From Actinospineispora acaciae DSM 45401 (lineage in GTDB: Bacteria > Actinomycetota > Actinomycetes > Mycobacteriales > Pseudonocardiaceae), in NCBI RefSeq assembly GCF_000620785.1, contig NZ_JIAI01000018.1, positions 25,187 to 89,186 on the forward strand: DNA of 64,000 nucleotides, given 5' to 3'. The notes beneath the pieces were generated by a model. It was not told the DNA's origin and ran no database searches. It was given only the letters and a program-made list of their open reading frames with translations. The position numbers were made by a program, and so were the translations under genes. Shown here in pieces: positions 7,645 through 16,357 of this stretch. How positions within the stretch are numbered: the first letter of the stretch is position 1; the number at the start of each line of letters is the position of its first letter.

Positions 7645-9498
7645 CTACTCGTTCGGGGGTTGCTCGAAGCTGGGCGGTAGTTCCGGGGTGGCGGTGAACT
7701 GCGCGGCGGCGGCGCGGAAGATCGAGCGCCGGCCGGTGCGCTCCCAGACCCGGCGCAGCACGTAGACGAGCTTCGGGTTGTGCTCCTCGTCCTCCTCGGC
7801 GGCGCGCGCGACGATGTGCCGCCAGTCCCGGTCGGTGTGCTCGCCGGGGTCGTCGACGGCGCCGTCGAACGCGGTGTGCAGCGCGGCGAGCTTGCGGCGG
7901 GCGGGGAGGTCGGCGCCGGAGAAGACGATGCACAGCATGCCGACCCAGTAGTCGCGCACCGCCTCGCGCTGGGCGTCCAGCGGCAGGTGGTCGGCGATCC
8001 GCTCCATGGCGTAGAGCGAGGTGATCAGGTGCAGCAGCACGAAGTCGCCGGGCGCGGCGAGGTAGAGCAGGGTCGCGGCGTGGTGCAGCTCGGGCCAGCT
8101 CTCGGCCGGGTGGCGGTCCAGCCAGGCCGGCGCCCGGTAGATCAGCGGATGCCCCTCGGCCTGCATCCGGGCGATCCGGAACTGCAGCCCGGAGCGCAGC
8201 AGCTCGGGATGGACCCCGGCCAGCGCGCCGGCGGAGGTGTCGCCGGTGACCCGCAGCGCCCAGGCGCGCAGCTCCTCGCGCCGCTGGTCCCACTCGCCGG
8301 CGATGCGCAGCAGCGAGTCGACGGCGGTCGCGTCGGCGGTGTCGTCGGTGGTGACCCGCTCCGGGTGGCAGGAGTCGTAGGAGAACGCGAGGTAGGCCAG
8401 GCCCTCGACGGTCATCCAGCGGCTGCCGGCGTCCAGCCCCCAGCCGAGGTGGATGGTGGCGTGGGTGAACGCGCCGACCCAGCCCGCCAGCAGCGTCGGG
8501 ACGTAGCGGCGCAGCACCTCGGCCAACCCCAGCTCGTGGATCCGCCGGTCGAAGAACTCGCAGTAGGCGCCGTACGCGGTGCGCCCGCCGAGGAAACGCG
8601 TCCAGTTCGACTCGGTGATCTCGTGGCGGTCCGGCTTCGGCGGCTCCAGCCCGAAGCCGTACGGGGTCAGCTGCGCGTAGCCCCGGTAGAAGTCCTCGAT
8701 CCGGTGCGCCGGCCGGCCCAGCCCGGCCAGCGCGACCACCGCGTGCTTGGCGTGGTTGGTGAGGTGCCCGTTGAACTCGATGTGGTAGCTCCGGTCGTCC
8801 AGCAGCCGGGCCACCACCCCGTCCGGCGCCGGCGTGTGCCGCCCGGCCAGCAGCAGCTCGACCACCTCGTCGAACGTGTCCGCCAGCCAGGTCGGGGCCG
8901 CCGACTCCAGCTCCGCACGCGGGTGCACGCCGTACCCGACGGCGATCGACCGGACGCCCGCCGCCGCGGCCATGCGCAGGTCGTGGGTGGTGTCGCCGAC
9001 CATGACCGCGGTGGAGGCCGGGGCGCGCAGCCGGTGCAGCACCAGCAGCCCGATGTCCGGCGCCGGCTTGGGGTTGTGCACCTCGTCGGCGCCCACCACC
9101 AGGTGGAACCTGTCGCGCAGCCCGGCGGCGCCCAGCAGCGCGTCGGCGTTGGCGCGGAACTTGCTGGTGGCCACCGCGAGCGCGAACCCGTCCCGCTCCA
9201 GCGCGGCCAGCCCGTCCACGACGCCGGGAAACACCAGGTCCGCCGCCTTGGGCAGGACCAGCTCGCGGAACGCGACGTGGTAGCCGGCGACGGCCCGCGC
9301 CACCAGCGGGTCGTCCGGACCCAGGCCGAGCAGGTGGGCGAACGCCGAGGCCAGCGGCGTCCCGACGGTCGCGCGGATCGACTCGTCCGGCGGGACCGGC
9401 AGCCCCAGCTCGGTGAGCGTGGCGGCGAAGGACCTGACGATCCCGGTGGGGGTGTCGACCAGCGTCCCGTCCAGGTCGAAGATCGCGAGGTTCGTCAT
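7645..9498 (-). CDS. indB (minC): HAD phosphatase fused to questin-oxidase-like domain (IndB/MinC type)
   Basis: This 617-residue protein has two domains. Residues 1 to ~215 are a HAD-superfamily phosphatase with motif I 'FDLDGTLVD' (D8, D10), Lys motif 'NPKPAPD' and motif IV 'VMVGDTTHD'. Residues ~235-600 match the questin-oxidase-like family (DUF4243), beginning with 'SYHIEFNGHLTNHAKHAVVA'. In the minimycin system the N-terminal phosphatase domain dephosphorylates minimycin 5'-monophosphate and helps self-protection; the role of the second domain is not established. ATG 9498 overlaps the glycosidase stop by 4 bp. Both domains look intact. Confidence 0.92.
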   Translation of the reverse strand: MTNLAIFDLDGTLVDTPTGIVRSFAATLTELGLPVPPDESIRATVGTPLASAFAHLLGLGPDDPLVARAVAGYHVAFRELVLPKAADLVFPGVVDGLAALERDGFALAVATSKFRANADALLGAAGLRDRFHLVVGADEVHNPKPAPDIGLLVLHRLRAPASTAVMVGDTTHDLRMAAAAGVRSIAVGYGVHPRAELESAAPTWLADTFDEVVELLLAGRHTPAPDGVVARLLDDRSYHIEFNGHLTNHAKHAVVALAGLGRPAHRIEDFYRGYAQLTPYGFGLEPPKPDRHEITESNWTRFLGGRTAYGAYCEFFDRRIHELGLAEVLRRYVPTLLAGWVGAFTHATIHLGWGLDAGSRWMTVEGLAYLAFSYDSCHPERVTTDDTADATAVDSLLRIAGEWDQRREELRAWALRVTGDTSAGALAGVHPELLRSGLQFRIARMQAEGHPLIYRAPAWLDRHPAESWPELHHAATLLYLAAPGDFVLLHLITSLYAMERIADHLPLDAQREAVRDYWVGMLCIVFSGADLPARRKLAALHTAFDGAVDDPGEHTDRDWRHIVARAAEEDEEHNPKLVYVLRRVWERTGRRSIFRAAAAQFTATPELPPSFEQPPNE

Positions 9499-10433
9499 CG
9501 CCGCCCTCCCCGGTTGGCCAGGGCCGCGTGCGCCGACGCCAGTTGCCCGGCGACCTCGGCGGTACTGACCAGCACGGCGGCGTTCGCGGCGGCGGCGCGG
9601 CCCCCGGTCGCGGTGTCCACGGCGCGCATCAGGTACCTGGTGACGGCGTCGCCCCGGACGCCGTCGCGTTCGGCGCGGGCGGTCGCCTCGGTGATGATCC
9701 GGTCGACCTCGTCGGGGTCGAGAGCGTCCTCGGCCCGGATCGGCGTGGTGATCAGCACCGCGCCCGGGTTGCCCAGCGCCCAGTGCAGCTCGACCGTGCG
9801 GGCCACGGTGTCCGGGTCGTCCAGCCGCCTCGGGCCGCGCACCCCGCTGGACACGCAGTAGAACGCCGGGAAGTCGTCCGACCGGTAGGAGATCACCGGC
9901 ACGCAGTGCGTCTCCAGGAACTCACACGTCAGGCGCAGGTCGAGGATGCTCTTGGCGCCGGCGGACACCACGGCCACCTTCGACCGGGTGAACTGCACCA
10001 GGTCCGGCGAGATGTCCATGGTCCGCTGTGCGCCCCGGTGCACCCCGCCGACCCCGGCCGAGGAGAAGAACGCGATCCCGGCCAGCTCGGCCGCGACCAG
10101 CGAGGACGCCACGGTGGTCGCGCCGGGGCCTCCGGTGGCCAGCGCGGCCGCCAGGTCACGGCTGCTCACCTTGGCGATGCCGGGCACGGTGGCGAACCGT
10201 TCGACGGTCGCCTCGTCCAGCCCGACCAGGAGGTGCGCGCGGTCGATCGCGATGGTGGCCGGCACCGCGCCGCCGGCCCGCACGGCGTCGGCCACCTTCC
10301 GTGCGGTGGCCGCGTTCTCCGGGTAGGGCAGGCCGTGGGTGATCACGTTCGACTCCAGGGCGACCACCGGCGCGCCGTCGCGCAGCGCGTCGGCCACCTC
10401 CTCGGACACCCGCAGCGGTAGGCGGTTTCCCAT
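9495..10433 (-). CDS. indA (minB): Pseudouridine-5'-phosphate glycosidase homologue (IndA/MinB type)
   Basis: This 312-residue PsuG-family protein has 'PVVALESNVITHGLPYPEN' at the N-terminus, 'GVGGVHRGAQRTMDISPDL' and 'VVSAGAKSILDL' with the conserved active-site Lys. PsuG enzymes reversibly make or break the C-C glycosidic bond between ribose 5-phosphate and a uracil-like base. In indigoidine clusters the homologue is IndA. In the minimycin cluster the homologue joins ribose 5-phosphate to the oxazine base derived from glutamine. ATG 10433 lies 2 bp after the NRPS stop, preceded by AAGGGG, so it is coupled to the NRPS. Confidence 0.93.
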   Translation of the reverse strand: MGNRLPLRVSEEVADALRDGAPVVALESNVITHGLPYPENAATARKVADAVRAGGAVPATIAIDRAHLLVGLDEATVERFATVPGIAKVSSRDLAAALATGGPGATTVASSLVAAELAGIAFFSSAGVGGVHRGAQRTMDISPDLVQFTRSKVAVVSAGAKSILDLRLTCEFLETHCVPVISYRSDDFPAFYCVSSGVRGPRRLDDPDTVARTVELHWALGNPGAVLITTPIRAEDALDPDEVDRIITEATARAERDGVRGDAVTRYLMRAVDTATGGRAAAANAAVLVSTAEVAGQLASAHAALANRGGRR

Positions 10434-10435
10434 GC

Positions 10436-13400
10436 TCACCCCTTCAGTAGCTCGGCGTCTGGCGCGACGGGGTGGTGCCCGATGCTCACGTGCGGCACCG
10501 CGGGGTCCCTCCGGGTCGGCGCGCCGTCCCGGACCCGGCGTTCGATCGCGTCGACGAGCAGGTCGACGCCCGGGTCGCGGAGGATTCCGTAGTGGTCGCC
10601 GTCCAGGTCGACGACGTCGGGCCGGCGCGCGGAGTAGCCGTGCGCGTTCTCCAGGAACGAGTAGTCGTCGCCCCGGGCCTTGAAGAGGGTGATCGGGGCC
10701 TCGATCCGCCGCCGGGACAGCTCCTCGAACGAGTAGCGGAACCGGTAGGTCTGGCGGACCACGCGCGTCACCCGGCGCACCAGCCCGCCGTCCAGCCCGC
10801 CGAACCGGGCGGTGACGAACCGGACGAAGCCGTCCTCGTCGCGCACCTCCCGGCGCAGCTCGTCGACCAGGGGACCGGCGACGACCCCGGCGAACACCGA
10901 GAACAGGATCGTCGCGAAGTGCGGGTCCGCGAAGTCCGGCTCGGAGCCGCCGGCCGACGTTCCCGGCACGGTGGGAGAGCCGGGGGCGATCAGGAACAGG
11001 TGGTCCACCCGTTCGCCGGCGCGTTCGAGCAGGTGGGCCGCCTCGAAGGCGGGCCGCGCGCCGAACGAGTAGCCCCACAGCGTGTACGGGCCGGCGGGCT
11101 GCTGCCGGCGGATCAGCTCGACGTCCGAGGCGGCCATCCGCTCGATGTCCGGGTGCGGGGTCTCGCCGGCGTTGATGCCGCGCGCCTGCACGCCGTAGCA
11201 GGGCCGCTCCAGGCGCAGCCGCCCGGCCAGGGTCCGCAGGTTCATCGGATAGCCGCCGAGCCCGGGCCAGCAGAAGATCGGCCGGCCCGCGCCCGCATTG
11301 GCCAGCGGCACCAGCCGTGAGGCGCCGCCGGCCGGGCCCCGGTCGACCAGGCGGGCCAGCCGCTCGACCGTCGGGTGCTCGAAGATCACCTGGACCGGCA
11401 GCGACGTCCCGAGCTCCGCGTTCAGCGCGTTGACCAGCCCGACGGCGATGAGCGAGTTGCCGCCCGAGGCGAAGAAGTCGTCCCGGACCGACACCGTCTC
11501 CCGCGCCGTCGCCCGCCCCCACAGCCGCGCCACCCGCCGCTCCGTCGTGGTCCGGGGCGCGACGGGCTCGTGGCGCGCCCGGGCGGCGCTCGCGGCCTCC
11601 AGCGCGAGCAGCTCGCGGGTGTCGACCTTGCCGTTGGGGCTCTGCGGCAGCCGGTCCAGCACGACCACCCGGTTGGGCACCATGTAGTCGGGCAGCGCGG
11701 CGGCCAGGTCGTCGCGGATCATCTCGGAGGGGCCGCGCATGTGCACGGCGTCCTCCTTCATGTCCTCGGCGTGCCACTGCTCGGCGCTGACCCGGCCGCC
11801 GAGGACGAAGTAGCACGGGCCGGCGGTACCGAGCAGGCGCCGCATCCGCCGCGCCGCCGGCAGGTCGTGGCCGGTGCGGGAGCTGTAGCCGGCGGCCATG
11901 AACCCGAGGCGCTGGTCGTTCATGGCCAGCCGCTGCAGCGTCCGCCCCAGGTTCAGGTAGGCGAGCCGGTCGGGCCCGCCGGTGCTGACCGCGGTGATCC
12001 CGAAGGCGGCGCGGTCGTACACCTCCTGGTTGATGGCGATCACGTGGCGGCGCAGCACGGTGTCGTCGCCGATCCGGTGCAGCCCGCCGGCCCGGTACCG
12101 GTAGAGCCCGCCCGGCAGGTCGACCACCCGGTCGGGATGGGCCTGCACGTAGATCTCGGTGTCGTCGTCCGGCCGGCAGGTGCCGGCGCCGGTGCCGGGG
12201 GTCAGGCGGAAGGTGCCGAGGAAGTGGTCCTCCTCGGCGCAGCCCAGCCCGGTGATCGCCTCGGGCCGGTGGTCGGCGGGCTCGATGCCCAGGCCGTGGC
12301 CGGGCAGGACCTGTTCCAGCAGCCCCACCATGTGGCCGGCCTCGATCTCCAGGACCTCCCGGATGTTGTTCTTGTAGACCGGTTCGATGGCGCGCCGGCG
12401 GCCCACGAAGTGCAGCTCGGCGGACGGCCGGCCCCGAGGGCCGGTGGCGGTGTCGCGCAGCCGGACCAGCCGGTGCGCCGCCGCGTGGTGGTAGTACACC
12501 CCGGACGGGAGCCCCGCGATGCCGTCGAGGCGGAGGTAGAGCTGGGTGGCGTACAGCGCGCCTGGCGAGGCGTAGCCGTACTTGGGCAGCAGCCGCTGGT
12601 CGCTGTGGTGCGGTTCGAGGTAGCGCAGGATCTCGCCCAGCTCGGCGAGATCCAGCTCGCCGGGATGGCGCGCCCCGGCCGAGGCGGGAGCCCGGTCCAG
12701 CGCGCGCAGGATGTGCTCCGCGCGCGCCGGGCCGCCCTCGTAGAAGCGGTACGTCTTGCGCGTGAACGCCTGCCTGCGCTGCAGACCGCCGGGCGCCGGC
12801 GGCAGCTCGACGGCCGGGTGCGGCGCCAGCTCGGCCGGGTCGCGGCTGCCCAGCCCGGCGAGCTGCGCCCTGACCTGCAGCCTGCTCTCCTTCGACAGGT
12901 GGTGCCCGCCGTGGCTGCCCTGGTCCATCAGCGCCGCCTCGCGCGGGTTCAGCTCGACGTGGGCGACCAGCTGCGCGAAGCCGGTCCTCGGGTCGTCGGT
13001 GACCACCACCGCGGCGTGCCGCACCCACTCGTGCGCCTCGATCCGCAGCCGGATCTCGTCCAGCTCCACCCGGTAGCCGCGCAGCTTGACCTGGTTGTCG
13101 GTGCGCCCGGCGAACTGGACGGTGCCGTCGGCGTTGTGGTGCGCGAGGTCGCCGGTGCGGAACAGCCGGCCCGTGCCGGTCGGGCCGGGGACGAACCGCT
13201 GCGCGGTCAGGTCCGGGCGGCCCAGGTAGCCGCGGGCGAGCTGCACCCCGCCGATGTGCAGCTCGCCGACCTCGCCGGCGGCGACCGGGCGGCCGCGCTC
13301 GTCGAGGATGTGGTAGCTCACGCCCGGGACCGGCCGGCCGATCGGGACGGCGTCCGGGCCGGTGGTGGCGGCGCGCCTGTCGACGGTGAAGGCCGAGGTG

Positions 13401-14332
13401 TTGATCGTGCACTCGGTCGGGCCGTAGAGGTTGACCAGCTCGGCGCCGGGCAGCTGGTCGAGCACGCGTCGCGCCAGGTCGCGGGGGAGCACCTCGCCGC
13501 CGCTGAAGACCTGGGTGAGCGAGCCGCACTCGGCCAGCCGCCCGGTGTCCAGCAGCGCCCGCAGCAGCGTCGGGACGCACTGCAGGGTGGTAACCCGGTG
13601 CCCGATGATCGTGTCCAGCAGCCGATGCGGGTCGCGGTGGGCGCCGGGTGGGGCCATGACCACCGTGGCGCCGAGGCCGGCGGCCAGCACCTCCCACTGC
13701 GCGGCGTCGAAGCTCAGCGGGGTCTTCTGCAGCACGCGACGGTCGGGGCCGATGCCGTGTGCCGCGTGCAGCCAGCGCAGCTGGTTGAGGACGCCTCGGT
13801 GTTCGACCTGCACGCCCTTCGGCGCTCCGGTGCTGCCCGAGGTGTAGATGACGTACGCCAGGTGGTGCGGTGCGGGCTCGGCGGCGGGGCCGGGCTCGGC
13901 TCCGGCCGGTGGTGGCTGGGTGGGGGCGACGATGCGGGTGGTCCGGGGCGCCAGCTCGGCCAGCCTGGCGTGCAGGTCCGGCTGGGCCAGGACGGTCCGC
14001 GTCCCGGAGTTCTCGATCATGTAGCGGAGCCGCTCGTCCGGGTAGTCCGGGGCCAGCGGGAGGTAGGCGGCGCCGGCGAGCAGGGTTCCCCAGGTGGCCG
14101 CCATCAGCTCGGCCGAGGGCTCGACGAACAGCCCGACCGGTTCCTGCGGCTCGACCCCGAGGCCGCGCAGGAGCCCGGCGACGGCCGAGGCGCGCGCGTC
14201 GAGCTCGGCGAACGTGACCGAGCCGCCGTCGTGCACGACCGCGGTGGCCGTTGGTCGTTCCCGGGCCTGCCCGGCGAGCAGGTCACCGATCCGGTGCGTG
14301 GGCATGCCGATCCGGCGTGGGACGGGCGTCAC
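10436..14332 (-). CDS. indC (minA): Indigoidine/minimycin-type NRPS, A-Ox-T-TE
   Basis: This single-module synthetase of 1298 residues has an adenylation domain ('YVIYTSGSTGAPKGV', 'NLYGPTECTIN', 'RLFRTGDLA'). A nitroreductase-like oxidase domain is embedded before the last adenylation motif ('GYASPGALYATQLYL', 'VYKNNIREVLEIEAGHMVG'), which then resumes with 'NGKVDTREL'. A carrier domain ('FFASGGNSLIA') and a thioesterase ('WGYSFGARPAFE') follow. This order is characteristic of IndC/BpsA and MinA, which cyclise and oxidise L-glutamine to the precursor shared by indigoidine and minimycin. GTG 14332 is preferred because GGAGG lies 7 bp upstream; ATG 14305 has no site. Confidence 0.95.
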   Translation of the reverse strand: MTPVPRRIGMPTHRIGDLLAGQARERPTATAVVHDGGSVTFAELDARASAVAGLLRGLGVEPQEPVGLFVEPSAELMAATWGTLLAGAAYLPLAPDYPDERLRYMIENSGTRTVLAQPDLHARLAELAPRTTRIVAPTQPPPAGAEPGPAAEPAPHHLAYVIYTSGSTGAPKGVQVEHRGVLNQLRWLHAAHGIGPDRRVLQKTPLSFDAAQWEVLAAGLGATVVMAPPGAHRDPHRLLDTIIGHRVTTLQCVPTLLRALLDTGRLAECGSLTQVFSGGEVLPRDLARRVLDQLPGAELVNLYGPTECTINTSAFTVDRRAATTGPDAVPIGRPVPGVSYHILDERGRPVAAGEVGELHIGGVQLARGYLGRPDLTAQRFVPGPTGTGRLFRTGDLAHHNADGTVQFAGRTDNQVKLRGYRVELDEIRLRIEAHEWVRHAAVVVTDDPRTGFAQLVAHVELNPREAALMDQGSHGGHHLSKESRLQVRAQLAGLGSRDPAELAPHPAVELPPAPGGLQRRQAFTRKTYRFYEGGPARAEHILRALDRAPASAGARHPGELDLAELGEILRYLEPHHSDQRLLPKYGYASPGALYATQLYLRLDGIAGLPSGVYYHHAAAHRLVRLRDTATGPRGRPSAELHFVGRRRAIEPVYKNNIREVLEIEAGHMVGLLEQVLPGHGLGIEPADHRPEAITGLGCAEEDHFLGTFRLTPGTGAGTCRPDDDTEIYVQAHPDRVVDLPGGLYRYRAGGLHRIGDDTVLRRHVIAINQEVYDRAAFGITAVSTGGPDRLAYLNLGRTLQRLAMNDQRLGFMAAGYSSRTGHDLPAARRMRRLLGTAGPCYFVLGGRVSAEQWHAEDMKEDAVHMRGPSEMIRDDLAAALPDYMVPNRVVVLDRLPQSPNGKVDTRELLALEAASAARARHEPVAPRTTTERRVARLWGRATARETVSVRDDFFASGGNSLIAVGLVNALNAELGTSLPVQVIFEHPTVERLARLVDRGPAGGASRLVPLANAGAGRPIFCWPGLGGYPMNLRTLAGRLRLERPCYGVQARGINAGETPHPDIERMAASDVELIRRQQPAGPYTLWGYSFGARPAFEAAHLLERAGERVDHLFLIAPGSPTVPGTSAGGSEPDFADPHFATILFSVFAGVVAGPLVDELRREVRDEDGFVRFVTARFGGLDGGLVRRVTRVVRQTYRFRYSFEELSRRRIEAPITLFKARGDDYSFLENAHGYSARRPDVVDLDGDHYGILRDPGVDLLVDAIERRVRDGAPTRRDPAVPHVSIGHHPVAPDAELLKG

Positions 14333-14451
14333 AGAGGACCTCCGGCGAGGGTGCGGGCGGCGGACCCGGGGGTGAGCGGACACGGGTCCGAGGTCACATC
14401 TCGCGCCGGTGCGAAACGTGTGGGCGGTGGTGCTGAAGACCGCGAGAGTCA

Positions 14452-14484
14452 AGTATGGATGGTAGGCGGGCTAAACTCAAGCTC
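14452..14484 (-). promoter_or_regulatory. Promoter of the NRPS operon
   Basis: On the minus strand TTGAGT (14475-14480) and CATACT (14452-14457) are separated by 17 bp, giving a transcript start near 14445 and a 5' leader of about 110 nt before GTG 14332. The 14 bases at 14471-14484, which cover the -35 box, recur exactly in the promoter at 17538-17570, where the same distance leads to the same ATACTT. The shared block suggests a common regulator, perhaps the XRE protein at 16358. Confidence 0.6.
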
Positions 14485-14560
14485 ATCTTGTGCAGTAGCT
14501 GCCGGGAGTAGATTCAAGTCCTACTTCATTGATTCGAAGGCTGGTCGAGAGGAGCCCGCG

Positions 14561-15754
14561 ATGAGCCCCTGCGCGGAGCGCGCGGATGCGGACGTGTCCA
14601 GGGCGGCCGGGGGTGCGCTGCTCGTGGTGGCGGTGCTGCTGGTCGCGGTGAACCTGCGGCCGGCGATCGCGAGCGTGGGGCCGCTGCTCGACGAGGCGCG
14701 GGGTGCGTTGGGTGCCTCGGCGGCGTGGGCGGGGTCGTTGACCACGATCCCGGTGCTGTGTTTTGCCGGCGCGGGGTTGGTGGCGCCCGCCCTGGTGCGC
14801 CGGCTGGGGTTGCGGGTCACGATCGGGGTCGCGCTCGCGCTGGTGGGCGTCGGCCTGGTGGTGCGGGTGGTCGGCGGGCCGGTGCTGATGCTGGTCGCCA
14901 CGGTGGTGGCGGCCGGTGGGATCGCGGTGGCCGGGGTGCTGATCCCGGTGGTGGTCAGGACGTCGTTCCCGGCCAGGGTCGGGTTGCTGACCGGGTTGTA
15001 CACGGCGGCGTTGCAGGCCGGCGCGGCGGTCGCGTTCGCCCTGTCGCCCCGGTTGGCGGTGGTGTTGGGCGGCTGGCGGCCGGCGCTGGGGTCGTGGGCG
15101 GTGCTCGCGGCGGTCGCGTTGGCTGTCTGGCTGGTCGGGGGGCCGCGCCGCGCGCCTGGGTCGCCGCCGGCCGCCGGTTCGGGGCGGTCGCTGTGGCGCA
15201 GCCCGCTGGCGTGGACGGTGACGGCGTTCTTCGGGCTGCAGGCGTTCGTGGCGTTCGCGGTGATCGGATGGCTGGCGCAGGTGCTGCTGGACGCGGGTGT
15301 GGGGCGCGAGGACGCCGGGGTGCTGATGGGGCTGTTGACGATCGTCGCGCTGCCGGTGAGCCTGCTGGTTCCGCCGCTCGCGACGCGGCGGCGGGCGGGG
15401 CCGAGCGGGTGGATCGTCGGCCTGGGCGCGTGCGGGCTCGCCGGCGCCGGCGGCTTCCTGGTGGCCCCGGGCGCGGCGCCGTTGCTGTGGGCGCTGCTGC
15501 TGGGGTTGGGGATGAGCGTGTTCTCGCTGGCCCTGACGGTCATCGCGCTGCGGGCGCGCACCGGGGAGGACACCGCGCGGCTCTCCGGCATGGCCCAGGG
15601 CGTCGGCTACCTGATCGCGGGCGCCGGGCCGCTCGCGTTCGGCATCGTCCACGACCTGACCGGCGGCTGGCGCGCCCCGCTGGCGATGCTGCTGGTGGTG
15701 ATCGCGGCGCAGACCGTCACCGGTGCGCTCGCCGGCCGGCCCCGCCATGTGTAG
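14561..15754 (+). CDS. minT: CynX/NimT-like MFS exporter (MinT type)
   Basis: This 397-residue MFS protein has 12 likely membrane helices. The N-terminus 'LVAVNLRPAIASVGPLLDEA' is typical of the CynX/NimT/YeaN branch. It is divergent from the NRPS operon across a 228-bp promoter region and completes the five-gene set (NRPS, C-glycosidase, HAD fusion, UPRT, transporter) known for minimycin, where MinT takes part in self-resistance. ATG 14561 has a clear ribosome site, GAGAGGAG, 7 bp upstream. The export role is inferred from the gene set; the direction of transport cannot be read from sequence. Confidence 0.85.
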   Translation: MSPCAERADADVSRAAGGALLVVAVLLVAVNLRPAIASVGPLLDEARGALGASAAWAGSLTTIPVLCFAGAGLVAPALVRRLGLRVTIGVALALVGVGLVVRVVGGPVLMLVATVVAAGGIAVAGVLIPVVVRTSFPARVGLLTGLYTAALQAGAAVAFALSPRLAVVLGGWRPALGSWAVLAAVALAVWLVGGPRRAPGSPPAAGSGRSLWRSPLAWTVTAFFGLQAFVAFAVIGWLAQVLLDAGVGREDAGVLMGLLTIVALPVSLLVPPLATRRRAGPSGWIVGLGACGLAGAGGFLVAPGAAPLLWALLLGLGMSVFSLALTVIALRARTGEDTARLSGMAQGVGYLIAGAGPLAFGIVHDLTGGWRAPLAMLLVVIAAQTVTGALAGRPRHV

Positions 15755-15760
15755 CACCGC

Positions 15761-16306
15761 TCAGACGACGTCCACGACCGCCAGCACCGGCGTCCGCCGG
15801 TTGATCGTCTGGGCCACCGGCGAGCCGGCCAGCGCCCGGTCCCAGATGTCCCTGAGCACGTCGTCCGCGGCCTCGCCGGAGATCCTGGCGCGCACCTCGG
15901 CGCCGCGGTACCCGGGATTGCCGGACTCGTCCAGCCCGGCCCACTTGAGCACGTTGTCGAAGGTCCCGGCGACCTCCACGGTGAGCGAGCTGAGCCGCAC
16001 GCCCTGCACGGTCGCGTGCATGACCACCCCGGCGATCAGGCAGCCGGCGATCGAGGCGAGCAGGTACTCGTGCGGGGTCGGGTCGGAGTCGTCGGCGCCG
16101 ACGTCGCCGGGCTGGTCGAAGCGGATCTCGTGGCCCCGCACCGCCGCCGTCGACCTGAACCCGGTGACCCAGCGCGCCGTGACGTCCCACGGGCCGCTGA
16201 ACGCCCGCACCCGCCGCGCGTCGCTGAGCTGATCGATGATCATGGCGCGGTCGCCGGCGGAGATGCCGTTGATCCCCGACCGGAGCGTCGGCGGGGTGTC
16301 GCTCAC
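15761..16306 (-). CDS. OsmC-family protein
   Basis: This 181-residue OsmC-fold protein has 'DPTPHEYLLASIAGCLIAGV', containing the first conserved cysteine on the central helix. At the second-cysteine position typical of Ohr/OsmC peroxidases it has Ser ('AGSPVAQTI'), so a classical two-Cys peroxidase is unlikely. Such one-Cys members are often found near sulfur genes. It starts at GTG 16306 and diverges from the XRE regulator with 51 bp between starts. It converges on the minT-type gene with only 6 bp between them. Physiological role uncertain. Confidence 0.82.
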   Translation of the reverse strand: MSDTPPTLRSGINGISAGDRAMIIDQLSDARRVRAFSGPWDVTARWVTGFRSTAAVRGHEIRFDQPGDVGADDSDPTPHEYLLASIAGCLIAGVVMHATVQGVRLSSLTVEVAGTFDNVLKWAGLDESGNPGYRGAEVRARISGEAADDVLRDIWDRALAGSPVAQTINRRTPVLAVVDVV

Positions 16307-16357
16307 GGCCCGGCCTGTACGGTGCTCGTGCTGCTGTCAACCTGAGCTTCGAGGGCT

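Noticed and set aside
9495..13697. 1400-codon leftward open frame through the NRPS region
   Set aside because: Only its last ~312 codons are the glycosidase gene; the rest is Arg/Pro/Gly-rich and lies out of frame with the clearly recognisable NRPS domains.
14488..14516. TTGTGC-N17-GATTCA as promoter for the minT-type gene
   Set aside because: The -10 match is weak and better evidence is lacking.
11375..14560. Rightward open frame opposite the NRPS
   Set aside because: Val/Gln/Arg-rich shadow of the NRPS coding strand; the real MFS gene begins at ATG 14561 with a ribosome site.
16335..16340. TTGACA (minus strand) as promoter for the OsmC gene
   Set aside because: The only fair -10 box lies 15 bp away, too close; kept only as a possibility.
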